From NCBI GenBank assembly GCA_019348265.1, contig JAHWJV010000051.1, forward strand, positions 1-12,898: a stretch of DNA of 12,898 bases, read 5' to 3'. Source of the stretch: Gemmatimonadota bacterium (GTDB taxonomy: Bacteria; Gemmatimonadota; Gemmatimonadetes; Longimicrobiales; Longimicrobiaceae). This document shows, piece by piece, positions 1 to 6,447 of this stretch. The notes under the pieces were generated by a model. That model was not told the origin of the DNA, did no database searches, and was given only the letters and a program-made list of their open reading frames with translations. The position numbers and the translations under genes are program-made. The stretch's first letter is position 1. The number at the start of each line of letters is the position of its first letter.

Positions 1-853
1 GCCGGTGGCGCGGGACGCCGAGAGCTCGGTCGCGCGAGCGGCACTCCTGGCGCTCAGCGGCGCGGGGGCGGGAGGGGACCTGTCCCCCTTCCTCGATGCG
101 CTGGCGAGCGCCGATCCGGCCCGGCACCTCGCGGCGCTCGAAGGGCTCGCCTCCCGTCGTGCGCCGGAGGCGGTCGCTCCGATCGCCGTGATGGCAGGTG
201 CAGCCGCGGACGACGAGGTGCGCGACGCCGCGATCCACATTATGGAGATCCTGCAGAACGCGCGTACCATGGAGCACCGGCGCGTGCAGGAGATGGTGCA
301 GGAGATCCTCGATACCTTCTACACCTGGCCCCTGATGCTCCCGCAGGAGCTCGTCTACTTCTTCCGCGCGACGGCCCTGCTGGAGGGGATCGGTCTCCGC
401 TACGACCCCGCGTTCAACGGGCTGGACGCAGTGAAGCCCGTGGTCGGCCGCATGAGCGGCGAGATCCTGGCTGGAAGCATGAAGGCGCCGAGCGCGATCG
501 CGCGCGACGTGCTGGGCCAGGCGGAACACACCATCCGCGCGCTGTACGACCTGGTGAACCGTGCGGAGCGCGAAGAGCTGCGCTTCCGCGCACACCCTCG
601 CGACGTGCTGCAGCATGAGCGGTTCCTCGGGCTGATGGTGCGCCGCCTGCTGCTCGGCATTTTCGCCGCCGTTATGGCGCTGGTCGCTACGTTGATCTTC
701 GTCGCCACCGGGAGTTACTTCATCCTCGTCAGCGGGAATCTGGTTGCGCTGTTTCTGTTCCTGCTGGTCCTGGTCATCCCCAAGCACCTGCTGGAAAGCC
801 CGCTGCGCCGCGCCCGGGAGGCGCGGCGCACCCCGCCGTCGCCGAGGCGCTGA
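1..853 (+). CDS. C-terminal part of an ABC1/AarF/UbiB-like atypical kinase family protein (5' end outside window)
   Basis: The frame is open from the left edge, so the GTG at 5 is probably an internal valine and the true start lies upstream. Counting from that GTG, residues 1-90 are alanine-rich helical sequence. Residues 108-150 (LPQELVYFFRATALLEGIG, then RYDPAFNGLDAVKPVV) resemble the helical region after the kinase domain in ABC1/AarF/UbiB proteins, where 'LEG-x3-R-x-DP-x-F' is typical. Two hydrophobic segments follow at about 215-235 and 238-259, and the protein ends in a basic tail, as in UbiB-type proteins that sit in the membrane by C-terminal helices. The family is linked to isoprenoid-quinone or lipid handling. 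The ATP-binding part is not in the window, so kinase activity cannot be judged. An alternative reading is a HEAT-like helical membrane protein of unknown role. The stop is followed by a 97-nt gap to meaB. Confidence 0.6.
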   Translation, partial: PVARDAESSVARAALLALSGAGAGGDLSPFLDALASADPARHLAALEGLASRRAPEAVAPIAVMAGAAADDEVRDAAIHIMEILQNARTMEHRRVQEMVQEILDTFYTWPLMLPQELVYFFRATALLEGIGLRYDPAFNGLDAVKPVVGRMSGEILAGSMKAPSAIARDVLGQAEHTIRALYDLVNRAEREELRFRAHPRDVLQHERFLGLMVRRLLLGIFAAVMALVATLIFVATGSYFILVSGNLVALFLFLLVLVIPKHLLESPLRRAREARRTPPSPRR

Positions 854-915
854 GACCCCCTGCGCCATGCGCCTCTCCGGCGCTGGTGGTGGCCGCGGAA
901 CGCTGAGGTTTCGGC

Positions 916-945
916 TTGACAGTGGTCGGAAGGCGCAGGCACTTT
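916..945 (+). promoter_or_regulatory. Candidate sigma70-type promoter of meaB with possible leaderless start
   Basis: A perfect consensus -35 hexamer TTGACA lies at 916-921. The best -10 at 18-nt spacing is CACTTT (940-945), which is poor. If used, transcription would begin at about 951-953, on or next to the meaB ATG at 951. No Shine-Dalgarno sequence precedes that ATG, which fits a leaderless message. The -35 match is seen directly; promoter function is inferred. Confidence 0.3.
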
Positions 946-950
946 GCGGG

Positions 951-2024
951 ATGACCACCCACCCGCCGACCGGATCCGACCCGGAGCTCCTGGAGCAGTT
1001 TCGCGCCGGGAAGCGCTTCGCGCTCGCCCGCGCGATCTCCCTCGTCGAGAACGCCCGCCCTGGCTTCGAAGCCCTCCTCCACACGCTGCACTCCGACGTT
1101 GGCCACGCGCGGCGCATCGGGATCACCGGCCCGCCTGGCGCGGGGAAGTCCACGCTGACCTCCAGGCTCGCGCTGGAGTACCGCGCGAGGAGCCAGACTG
1201 TCGGCGTCGTGGCGGTCGACCCCTCGTCGCCATTCACGGGCGGAGCGCTGCTCGGCGATCGCATCCGGATGACGAACGTCGCGACCGATCCGGGCGTATT
1301 CATCCGCTCGATGGCGGCGCGCGGCTCCCTCGGCGGGCTGGCGACGACGAGCCGGGAGGTCGCCGACCTGCTCGATGCGTACGGCTTCGATCACGTCATC
1401 ACCGAAACCGTTGGGGTCGGCCAGTCGGAGCTGGAGATCGCGCAGGCGGCCGACACGACGGTGGTCGTCCTGGTCCCCGAGTCGGGCGACTCGATCCAGG
1501 CGATGAAGGCGGGGCTGATGGAGATCGCCGACGTGTTCGTGATCAACAAGGCGGATCGCCCGGGCGCGGACCGCCTGGCGCAGGAGCTGGAGGTGATGCT
1601 TCACCTGCGGCTGGGTGAGGGAGCGCCCGCGGCCGCCGGGCACCACGGCGTGAGCCTGCGGACGGTGGGACAAGCGTCACGCGAGCGGGCGCAGGAAGCG
1701 GCGGAGGAGACCGGCGGCTGGGCCATTCCCGTGCTGAAGGCGGTGGCGCTGACGGGGGAGGGGATAGCCGGGCTCGCGGAAACGCTCGACCGGCACGCGG
1801 CCCATCTGCGGGAGAGCGGAGAGCTCTCGGCGCGGCGGCGCAGGAGGCTTGCGGACCGGGTGCGCGGGGTCGTCGACCGCGACGTACGGCGGATGGTCTG
1901 GCAGAGCGGTGGAGGAGAGCAGCTGCTGCTGGAGGCGCTCCCCGCGCTCGAATCCGGGGAGGAATCTCCGTACTCGGTGGCGGCGCGGATCGTGCGAGCC
2001 GCGGAAGGTATACGGAGCACCTAA
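951..2024 (+). CDS. meaB: MeaB/ArgK-family G-protein chaperone of a B12-dependent acyl-CoA mutase
   Basis: This is a P-loop GTPase of the MeaB/ArgK (MMAA) family, 357 aa. Family members gate adenosylcobalamin loading and protect an acyl-CoA mutase in the cytoplasm. Visible motifs are the Walker A GPPGAGKST (60-68), the VDPSSPFTGGALLGDRIRM region (89-107), ETVGVGQSE (152-160, switch region) and NKAD (199-202, guanine specificity). The C-terminal part (about 285-357) is an arginine-rich helical arm matching the family's dimerisation extension. Length is normal. The frame stays open upstream to 744, but conservation begins near the ATG at 951 and the longer readings only add low-complexity sequence, so 951 is chosen even though it lacks a Shine-Dalgarno sequence. 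The stop is 19 nt before the mutase gene, so the two are probably co-transcribed and the partner is the adjacent mutase. Confidence 0.93.
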   Translation: MTTHPPTGSDPELLEQFRAGKRFALARAISLVENARPGFEALLHTLHSDVGHARRIGITGPPGAGKSTLTSRLALEYRARSQTVGVVAVDPSSPFTGGALLGDRIRMTNVATDPGVFIRSMAARGSLGGLATTSREVADLLDAYGFDHVITETVGVGQSELEIAQAADTTVVVLVPESGDSIQAMKAGLMEIADVFVINKADRPGADRLAQELEVMLHLRLGEGAPAAAGHHGVSLRTVGQASRERAQEAAEETGGWAIPVLKAVALTGEGIAGLAETLDRHAAHLRESGELSARRRRRLADRVRGVVDRDVRRMVWQSGGGEQLLLEALPALESGEESPYSVAARIVRAAEGIRST

Positions 2025-2029
2025 AGGCC

Positions 2030-2035
2030 AGGGGG
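2030..2035 (+). promoter_or_regulatory. Ribosome binding site of the mutase gene
   Basis: AGGGGG lies 8 nt before the ATG at 2044. It fixes that start over the longer open frame, which runs back to 1849 inside meaB. Confidence 0.6.
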
Positions 2036-2043
2036 CGAATGCG

Positions 2044-3819
2044 ATGAGCACCATCGACCAGGACCTCTCCTCCGGGGAGCTGCTGGAGCGGATCGCCGCG
2101 AAGGAAGCGGAGGTCCGCGAGCTGCGCGCCCGGCTCGCCGCCTGGGAGGCCCGGTATGATGCGACGCCGACGCGTGCGCCCGGACGCCCGGAGGTGGCCC
2201 CCGGATCGGCCGGCGGCGGCGCATTCAGCACGCTCTCGGGGGTGGAGATACAGCCGCTCTACACCCCTCTCGACCGCCCCGAAACCGATGCCGCGGAGGC
2301 GCGCTTCTATGTGGAGCGCCTCGGCTTCCCCGGGGACTTCCCCTTCACGCGCGGCCCCTACGACACGATGTACCGGACCCGGCTCTGGACCATGCGCCAG
2401 TTCGCCGGGTTCGGGACCGCCGAGGAGACGAACGCCCGCTACAAGTTCCTGCTCGGGCGCGGACAGACGGGGCTCAGCGTCGCGTTCGACTTCCCGACGC
2501 TGATGGGCTACGACTCCGATCACCCGCGCTCGCTGGGAGAGGTCGGGCGCTGCGGGGTCGCCATCTCCTCGCTCGCGGACATGGAGACGCTGTTCGACGG
2601 GATCCCGCTGGACCGCGTCTCCGTCTCCATGACCATCAACGGCCCCGCGATCATCCTCTTCTGCTTCTACATGATCGCGGCGGAGCGGCAGGGGATACCC
2701 TTCGAGAAGCTTCGCGGCACCGTCCAGAACGACATCCTGAAGGAGTACCAGGCGCAGCACGCGTGGGTCTACCCGCCGGTGCCCGCCTTGAAGCTGATCG
2801 TCGACATGTTCGAGTGGTGCAGCGAGCACGCTCCGAAGTACAACCCGATTTCGATCTCGGGCTACCACATCCGCGAGGCGGGCTCGACGGCGGCTCAGGA
2901 GCTGGCGTACACGCTCCGCAACGGCTTCGAGTACGTGGAGCGAGGAATAGCGCGCGGGCTGGACGTGGACGAGTTCGCCCCGCGGCTCTCGTTCTTCTGG
3001 GACGTCCACAACGATTTCTTCGAGGAGGTCGCGAAGTTTCGCGCGGCTCGGCGTATCTGGGCGCGGGTGCTCCGGGACCGCTACGGCGCACGGAACGCCG
3101 AGAGCTGGCGGCTCCGCACGCATGCGCAGACGGCCGGCGTATCGCTGACGGCGCAGCAGCCGGAGAACAACATCGTGCGCGTCGCCTACCAGGCGATGGC
3201 GGCGGTGCTCGGCGGAACGCAGTCGCTGCACACCAACTCGATGGACGAGACGCTGGCGCTGCCGACCGAGCGCGCGGTCCAGATCGCTCTCCGCACCCAG
3301 CAGATCCTCGCGTACGAGACCGGAGTGCCGAGCACGATCGACCCGCTGGCCGGCTCCTACTATGTGGAGGCGCTCACGGACGGGCTGGAGGCCGAGGCCG
3401 AGGAGATCTTCCGCGAGATCGACACGATGGGCGGGGTGGTCCCCGGCATCGAGGCCGGATACTTCCAGCGCGAGATCGCCCGCGCGGCGGCGCGTCAGCA
3501 GCGCGAGATCGAACGCGGCGAGCGGCTGGTGATCGGCGTGAACGAGTTCCAGGTGGAGGGGGAGACGCTCGAGATCCCGCTGCTGCGCGTCACGCAGGAA
3601 GCGGAAGAGCGCCAGCGTGAGCGCATGGTCCGCTTGCGCGAGTCGCGCGAGCAGGCCGCGGTGGATGCTTCGCTGACGCGGCTGCAGGAGGAGGCGCGCC
3701 GCGGCGCCAATGTGATTCCCGCCATGCTCGACGCGGTCCGCGCCCAGGCTACGCTCTACGAGATCCGTCACTCCCTGGAAGGGGTGTACGGGGCGTACCA
3801 GGAGCCGGTTTTCTTCTGA
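2044..3819 (+). CDS. Adenosylcobalamin-dependent acyl-CoA mutase, large (substrate-binding) subunit, isobutyryl-CoA mutase-like
   Basis: The 591-aa protein is the TIM-barrel half of the methylmalonyl-CoA mutase family, which moves an acyl-CoA carbon skeleton by radical chemistry with AdoCbl. Core motifs are GPYDTMYRTRLWTMRQFAGF (104-123), GLSVAFDFPT (143-152), TVQNDILKEYQAQ (226-238), SISISGYHIREAG (268-280), DEFAPRLSFFW (309-319) and GGTQSLHTNSMDE (390-402). Relative to the P. shermanii enzyme, the Tyr89 position is Phe120, Arg207 is Gln238 and His244 is His275, with identical spacings of 118 and 37 residues. Phe plus Gln is the isobutyryl-CoA mutase pattern; the Arg that binds the methylmalonyl carboxylate is missing. 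The position that carries Asp in 2-hydroxyisobutyryl-CoA mutase is Ala147. The protein ends after the barrel with no DxHxxG B12-binding domain, so a separate small subunit is needed and none is in the window. Residues 10-36 form a charged, coiled-coil-like helix, and about 40-62 are a Gly/Pro/Ala linker. Family assignment is firm; substrate is inferred. Confidence 0.93.
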   Translation: MSTIDQDLSSGELLERIAAKEAEVRELRARLAAWEARYDATPTRAPGRPEVAPGSAGGGAFSTLSGVEIQPLYTPLDRPETDAAEARFYVERLGFPGDFPFTRGPYDTMYRTRLWTMRQFAGFGTAEETNARYKFLLGRGQTGLSVAFDFPTLMGYDSDHPRSLGEVGRCGVAISSLADMETLFDGIPLDRVSVSMTINGPAIILFCFYMIAAERQGIPFEKLRGTVQNDILKEYQAQHAWVYPPVPALKLIVDMFEWCSEHAPKYNPISISGYHIREAGSTAAQELAYTLRNGFEYVERGIARGLDVDEFAPRLSFFWDVHNDFFEEVAKFRAARRIWARVLRDRYGARNAESWRLRTHAQTAGVSLTAQQPENNIVRVAYQAMAAVLGGTQSLHTNSMDETLALPTERAVQIALRTQQILAYETGVPSTIDPLAGSYYVEALTDGLEAEAEEIFREIDTMGGVVPGIEAGYFQREIARAAARQQREIERGERLVIGVNEFQVEGETLEIPLLRVTQEAEERQRERMVRLRESREQAAVDASLTRLQEEARRGANVIPAMLDAVRAQATLYEIRHSLEGVYGAYQEPVFF

Positions 3820-3864
3820 CGTCGTCGCTGTCGGCACCGCCGCGGCCACCCTCCGCGTCCAAGC

Positions 3865-3900
3865 GTTGATTCGAATGGTACATACGTCGTACGGTGCCGA
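3865..3900. promoter_or_regulatory. Candidate operator/promoter region upstream of the tetronate gene set
   Basis: Inside the 112-nt gap between the mutase and the LarA-like gene is a short AT-richer stretch. It holds a perfect palindrome ATTCGAAT (3869-3876) and a near-palindrome TACG-T-CGTA (3883-3891). The sequence TGGTACATACGTCGTAC (3876-3892) loosely resembles the TGGT-n-AC boxes bound by GntR/FadR-type regulators, which often control acid-sugar genes. A -35-like TTGATT lies at 3865-3870, but no good -10 was found. No regulator gene is in the window. Symmetry is seen directly; function is inferred. Confidence 0.3.
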
Positions 3901-3931
3901 TGAGCGGAAAGCCACACCCACTCCCTGACGG

Positions 3932-5167
3932 ATGCTCCGACTCACGCCGATAAGACAGTCCTTTCCACGACCGGTCCTCACTGACGTCGAGGGCGAGGCA
4001 CGTGCGGCGGTACGCACCCAGCTTTCCATCGCAGCGGGTGCGCGCATCGCCATCGCGGTGGGAAGCCGCGGAATCGCCAATCTCGACCGCATCGTCGCGG
4101 CGACGGTCGCGTCGGTGCGGGAGCTGGGCGGTGAGCCCTTCATCATCCCGGCGATGGGGAGCCATGGCGGGGCGACGGCGGAGGGGCAGCGCGAGGTGCT
4201 CGCCGGGTACGGGGTGACGGAGGCGCGGGTGGGCTGCCCCGTCGTCGCCTCGATGGAAGTCGCGGAGCTGCCGGGCGCCGGCGAGCCCGGCCTCCCCGCG
4301 TACATGGACCGGCACGCCTACGAATCGGACGGGGTGATCCTGATCAACCGGATCAAGCCCCACACCGATTTTCACGACCGCTACGAGAGCGGCCTGGTGA
4401 AGATGGCGGTGATCGGGCTCGGCAAGGACGTGCAGGCCCGGCAGATCCATCGTTTCGGCGTGCGGGGGCTGGTGAACCTGGTGCCCCGGATGGCCGCGCA
4501 CATCCTCGCGTCGGGGAAGGTGCTCCTCGGCCTCGGGGTGGTGGAGAACGCCTACGACGAGACCATGGTGGTGGAGGCGATCGCGCCTGGACGCATCATG
4601 GATCGCGAGCCGGAGCTGCTCGCCATCGCCGCCGCCAACATGCCGCGGCTCCCCGTCGATCGGCTCGACGTGCTGATCATCGACCAGATGGGAAAGGACA
4701 TCAGCGGTGTCGGCATGGACACCAACATCATCGGGCGGATGCACATCCGTGGGCAGCCGGAGCCTGCGAGACCGGACATCGCGATGATCGTGGTAGGCGA
4801 TCTCACCGACGCCTCCCACGGAAACGCCACGGGTATGGGGCTCGCGGACATCACCACGCGCCGGATGTTCGGGAAGATCGACTTCGCGGCGACCAACGTG
4901 AACGTCGCCACCAGCGGATTCCTGCAGCGCGCCAAGCTTCCCATGGTCGCCGAGACGGATGCGGAGGCGGTCGCCTGGGCACTCCGCGGCTCGGGTCCGC
5001 ACGAGCCTGATGCGGAGCGGGTGGTCCGCATCCGCGACACGCTCCACGTGTCCGAGATGTACGTCTCCCGCGCCGTTCTCGAGGAGATCAGGGACCGCGA
5101 GGGTGTGGAGATGGTCGGAGAGCCGACCGTCTGCTTCGACGAGGGCGGCAAGCTGCGCGCCTTCTGA
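3932..5167 (+). CDS. LarA-family (DUF2088) nickel-pincer-dependent 2-hydroxyacid racemase/epimerase homologue, predicted tetronate 2-epimerase
   Basis: The 411-aa protein belongs to the lactate racemase LarA family. These cytoplasmic enzymes invert the alpha-hydroxy carbon of a carboxylic acid by hydride transfer, using a nickel-pincer nucleotide bound to a lysine. Visible residues are His78 (AMGSHGGAT), His144 (RIKPHTDFH), Lys157 (SGLVKM), His173 (QIHRFG), and Gln252/Lys255 (DQMGKD). They match LarA His108, His174, Lys184, His200, Gln295 and Lys298. The 66, 16 and 3 residue spacings are exact, with one 3-residue insertion between the second His and the Lys; Arg46 may correspond to Arg75. The ATG at 3932 comes one codon after an in-frame stop (3926-3928), so it is the earliest start; it has no clear Shine-Dalgarno. 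The gene ends 5 nt before a four-carbon acid sugar kinase, which suggests a tetronate as substrate. Cofactor genes larB, larC and larE are not in the window. Family is firm; the epimerase role is inferred. Confidence 0.85.
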   Translation: MLRLTPIRQSFPRPVLTDVEGEARAAVRTQLSIAAGARIAIAVGSRGIANLDRIVAATVASVRELGGEPFIIPAMGSHGGATAEGQREVLAGYGVTEARVGCPVVASMEVAELPGAGEPGLPAYMDRHAYESDGVILINRIKPHTDFHDRYESGLVKMAVIGLGKDVQARQIHRFGVRGLVNLVPRMAAHILASGKVLLGLGVVENAYDETMVVEAIAPGRIMDREPELLAIAAANMPRLPVDRLDVLIIDQMGKDISGVGMDTNIIGRMHIRGQPEPARPDIAMIVVGDLTDASHGNATGMGLADITTRRMFGKIDFAATNVNVATSGFLQRAKLPMVAETDAEAVAWALRGSGPHEPDAERVVRIRDTLHVSEMYVSRAVLEEIRDREGVEMVGEPTVCFDEGGKLRAF

Positions 5168-5172
5168 GCGCG

Positions 5173-6447
5173 ATGGCCGAGCTGCTGGTTGTGGCGGACG
5201 ACCTCACCGGCGCGACCGACACCGGCGTTCAGTTCGCGCAGCGTGGCCGCCCCACGCGCGTGCTGCTCGATCGCGGGGCTCCGTTGCAGGAGGACGCGCG
5301 CAAAGCCGCGGTGCTGGTGGTCGACACGCGAAGCCGCCACGAAGAGCCGACCGAAGCGGCGGCTCGGGTCGCGAGCGTGGTCCGGCGCGGGAGGGAGGCG
5401 GGCATCCGCCGCTTCTTCAAGAAGACGGACTCCGCGCTGCGCGGGAATCTCGGGAGCGAGCTGCAGGCACTGATGGAAGCTTCCGGGAGCCCGCAGGTCG
5501 CCTTTCTGCCTGCATTTCCGGCGCTGGGGCGCACCACGCGCGACGGCGTACAGTACGTACATGGACGTGCGCTGCACGAGACGGAGTTCGCGTCCGACCC
5601 GCTCGGTGCGGTGCGGGCCCGGTCGGTCCTGGAGCTACTGCGCCAGCAGACCCACGTTCCCGTGCTCAGGTTGAGCGCGTCGGCGCTCGACGGCGCTACA
5701 GCAGTGAATTCGCCCGGCATCCTGGTGTTCGACTCGGAGAGCGATGAGGAGATGCGACGGATCGTCGCATCGCTTCGGGCCAGGGGAAAGCTGGGCGCGG
5801 TGGCGGGGACGGCGGCGCTCGCGCGGGTGCTCGCCGAGCTCGACGGCCATGGGGCAACCGCGGCATCGGGCGGATTAGCTGAACCCCCGCTGAACGGTCC
5901 TATGCTGGTGGTCGGCGGGAGCCTTCACCGGAGCTCGCTCGCTCAGCTGGAGCACGCAGCGGCTCACGGCTTCGCAACCGTGGCGCTGAACCCGTCTCTG
6001 CTCGTCTCCGATGAGCCCGGGGGGCCGGAGTGCGACGACGTGGTTGCGCGGACCGTCGCGCTGCTCCAGGAGGGCACCAGCGTTCTGTTGCGGAGTGGAC
6101 GGGGCGCGGAAGACGTGCGAGCGTGTGTCGATCTCGGTGCGGCGATGGCGATCACGCAACGAGACGTTCACCTGCGCGTCGCGCGCAGCACCGGGCTGAT
6201 CGCACGGCGCGTCCTGGACGGGCACCCCGTCGGGGCGCTCGCGGTCCTCGGAGGCGACACCTTCGCCGGGCTCATGCATGCGCTCGGCAACCCAACGCTG
6301 CTTCCGCGCCGCGAGCTGCTTCCCGGAATTCCTCTCTCCGCCGTGGAGGGATTCGAGAAGTTGCGCATCGTGAGCAAAGCGGGGGGCTTCGGGTCGCCGT
6401 CCGCCCTCGTGGAGATCGCAGACATATTGAGGAGGGGACCGCAATGA
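5173..6447 (+). CDS. Four-carbon acid sugar kinase family protein (DUF1537; D-threonate/D-erythronate 4-kinase type)
   Basis: The 424-aa protein has the standard two-domain DUF1537 layout. The N-terminal, substrate-binding domain carries ADDLTGATDTGVQF (8-21), KKTDSALRGN (83-92), and PAFPALGRTT with HETEFASDP (113-143). The C-terminal, nucleotide-binding domain carries VVGGSLHRSS (246-255), LGGDTFAGLM (359-368) and SKAGGFG (401-407). Characterised members phosphorylate tetronates or 3-oxo-tetronates at O4 with ATP. The next gene is PdxA2 and no aldolase or isomerase is present, which favours the D-threonate or D-erythronate 4-kinase branch over 3-oxo-tetronate kinases. It starts 5 nt after the LarA-like stop with no good ribosome binding site, so translation may be coupled. 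Its stop overlaps the pdxA2 start in ATGA. Family is sure; exact stereochemistry is open. Confidence 0.92.
   Translation: MAELLVVADDLTGATDTGVQFAQRGRPTRVLLDRGAPLQEDARKAAVLVVDTRSRHEEPTEAAARVASVVRRGREAGIRRFFKKTDSALRGNLGSELQALMEASGSPQVAFLPAFPALGRTTRDGVQYVHGRALHETEFASDPLGAVRARSVLELLRQQTHVPVLRLSASALDGATAVNSPGILVFDSESDEEMRRIVASLRARGKLGAVAGTAALARVLAELDGHGATAASGGLAEPPLNGPMLVVGGSLHRSSLAQLEHAAAHGFATVALNPSLLVSDEPGGPECDDVVARTVALLQEGTSVLLRSGRGAEDVRACVDLGAAMAITQRDVHLRVARSTGLIARRVLDGHPVGALAVLGGDTFAGLMHALGNPTLLPRRELLPGIPLSAVEGFEKLRIVSKAGGFGSPSALVEIADILRRGPQ
6430..6435 (+). promoter_or_regulatory. Ribosome binding site of pdxA2
   Basis: AGGAGG lies 8 nt before the ATG at 6444, inside the last codons of the kinase gene. 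It is the strongest Shine-Dalgarno in the window and decides the pdxA2 start within a frame that is open from 6030. Confidence 0.75.

Noticed and set aside
744..950. Longer meaB protein starting upstream at 744 or 867
   Set aside because: The extra residues are low-complexity, overlap the previous gene when started at 744, and resemble no MeaB N-terminus; 951 gives the normal family length.
1543..4305. 920-codon open frame on the minus strand across meaB, the mutase and the LarA-like gene
   Set aside because: It is antisense to three clearly conserved genes and its product is Arg/Pro/Ala/His-rich low-complexity sequence with no domain. It is an effect of high GC in the third codon position.
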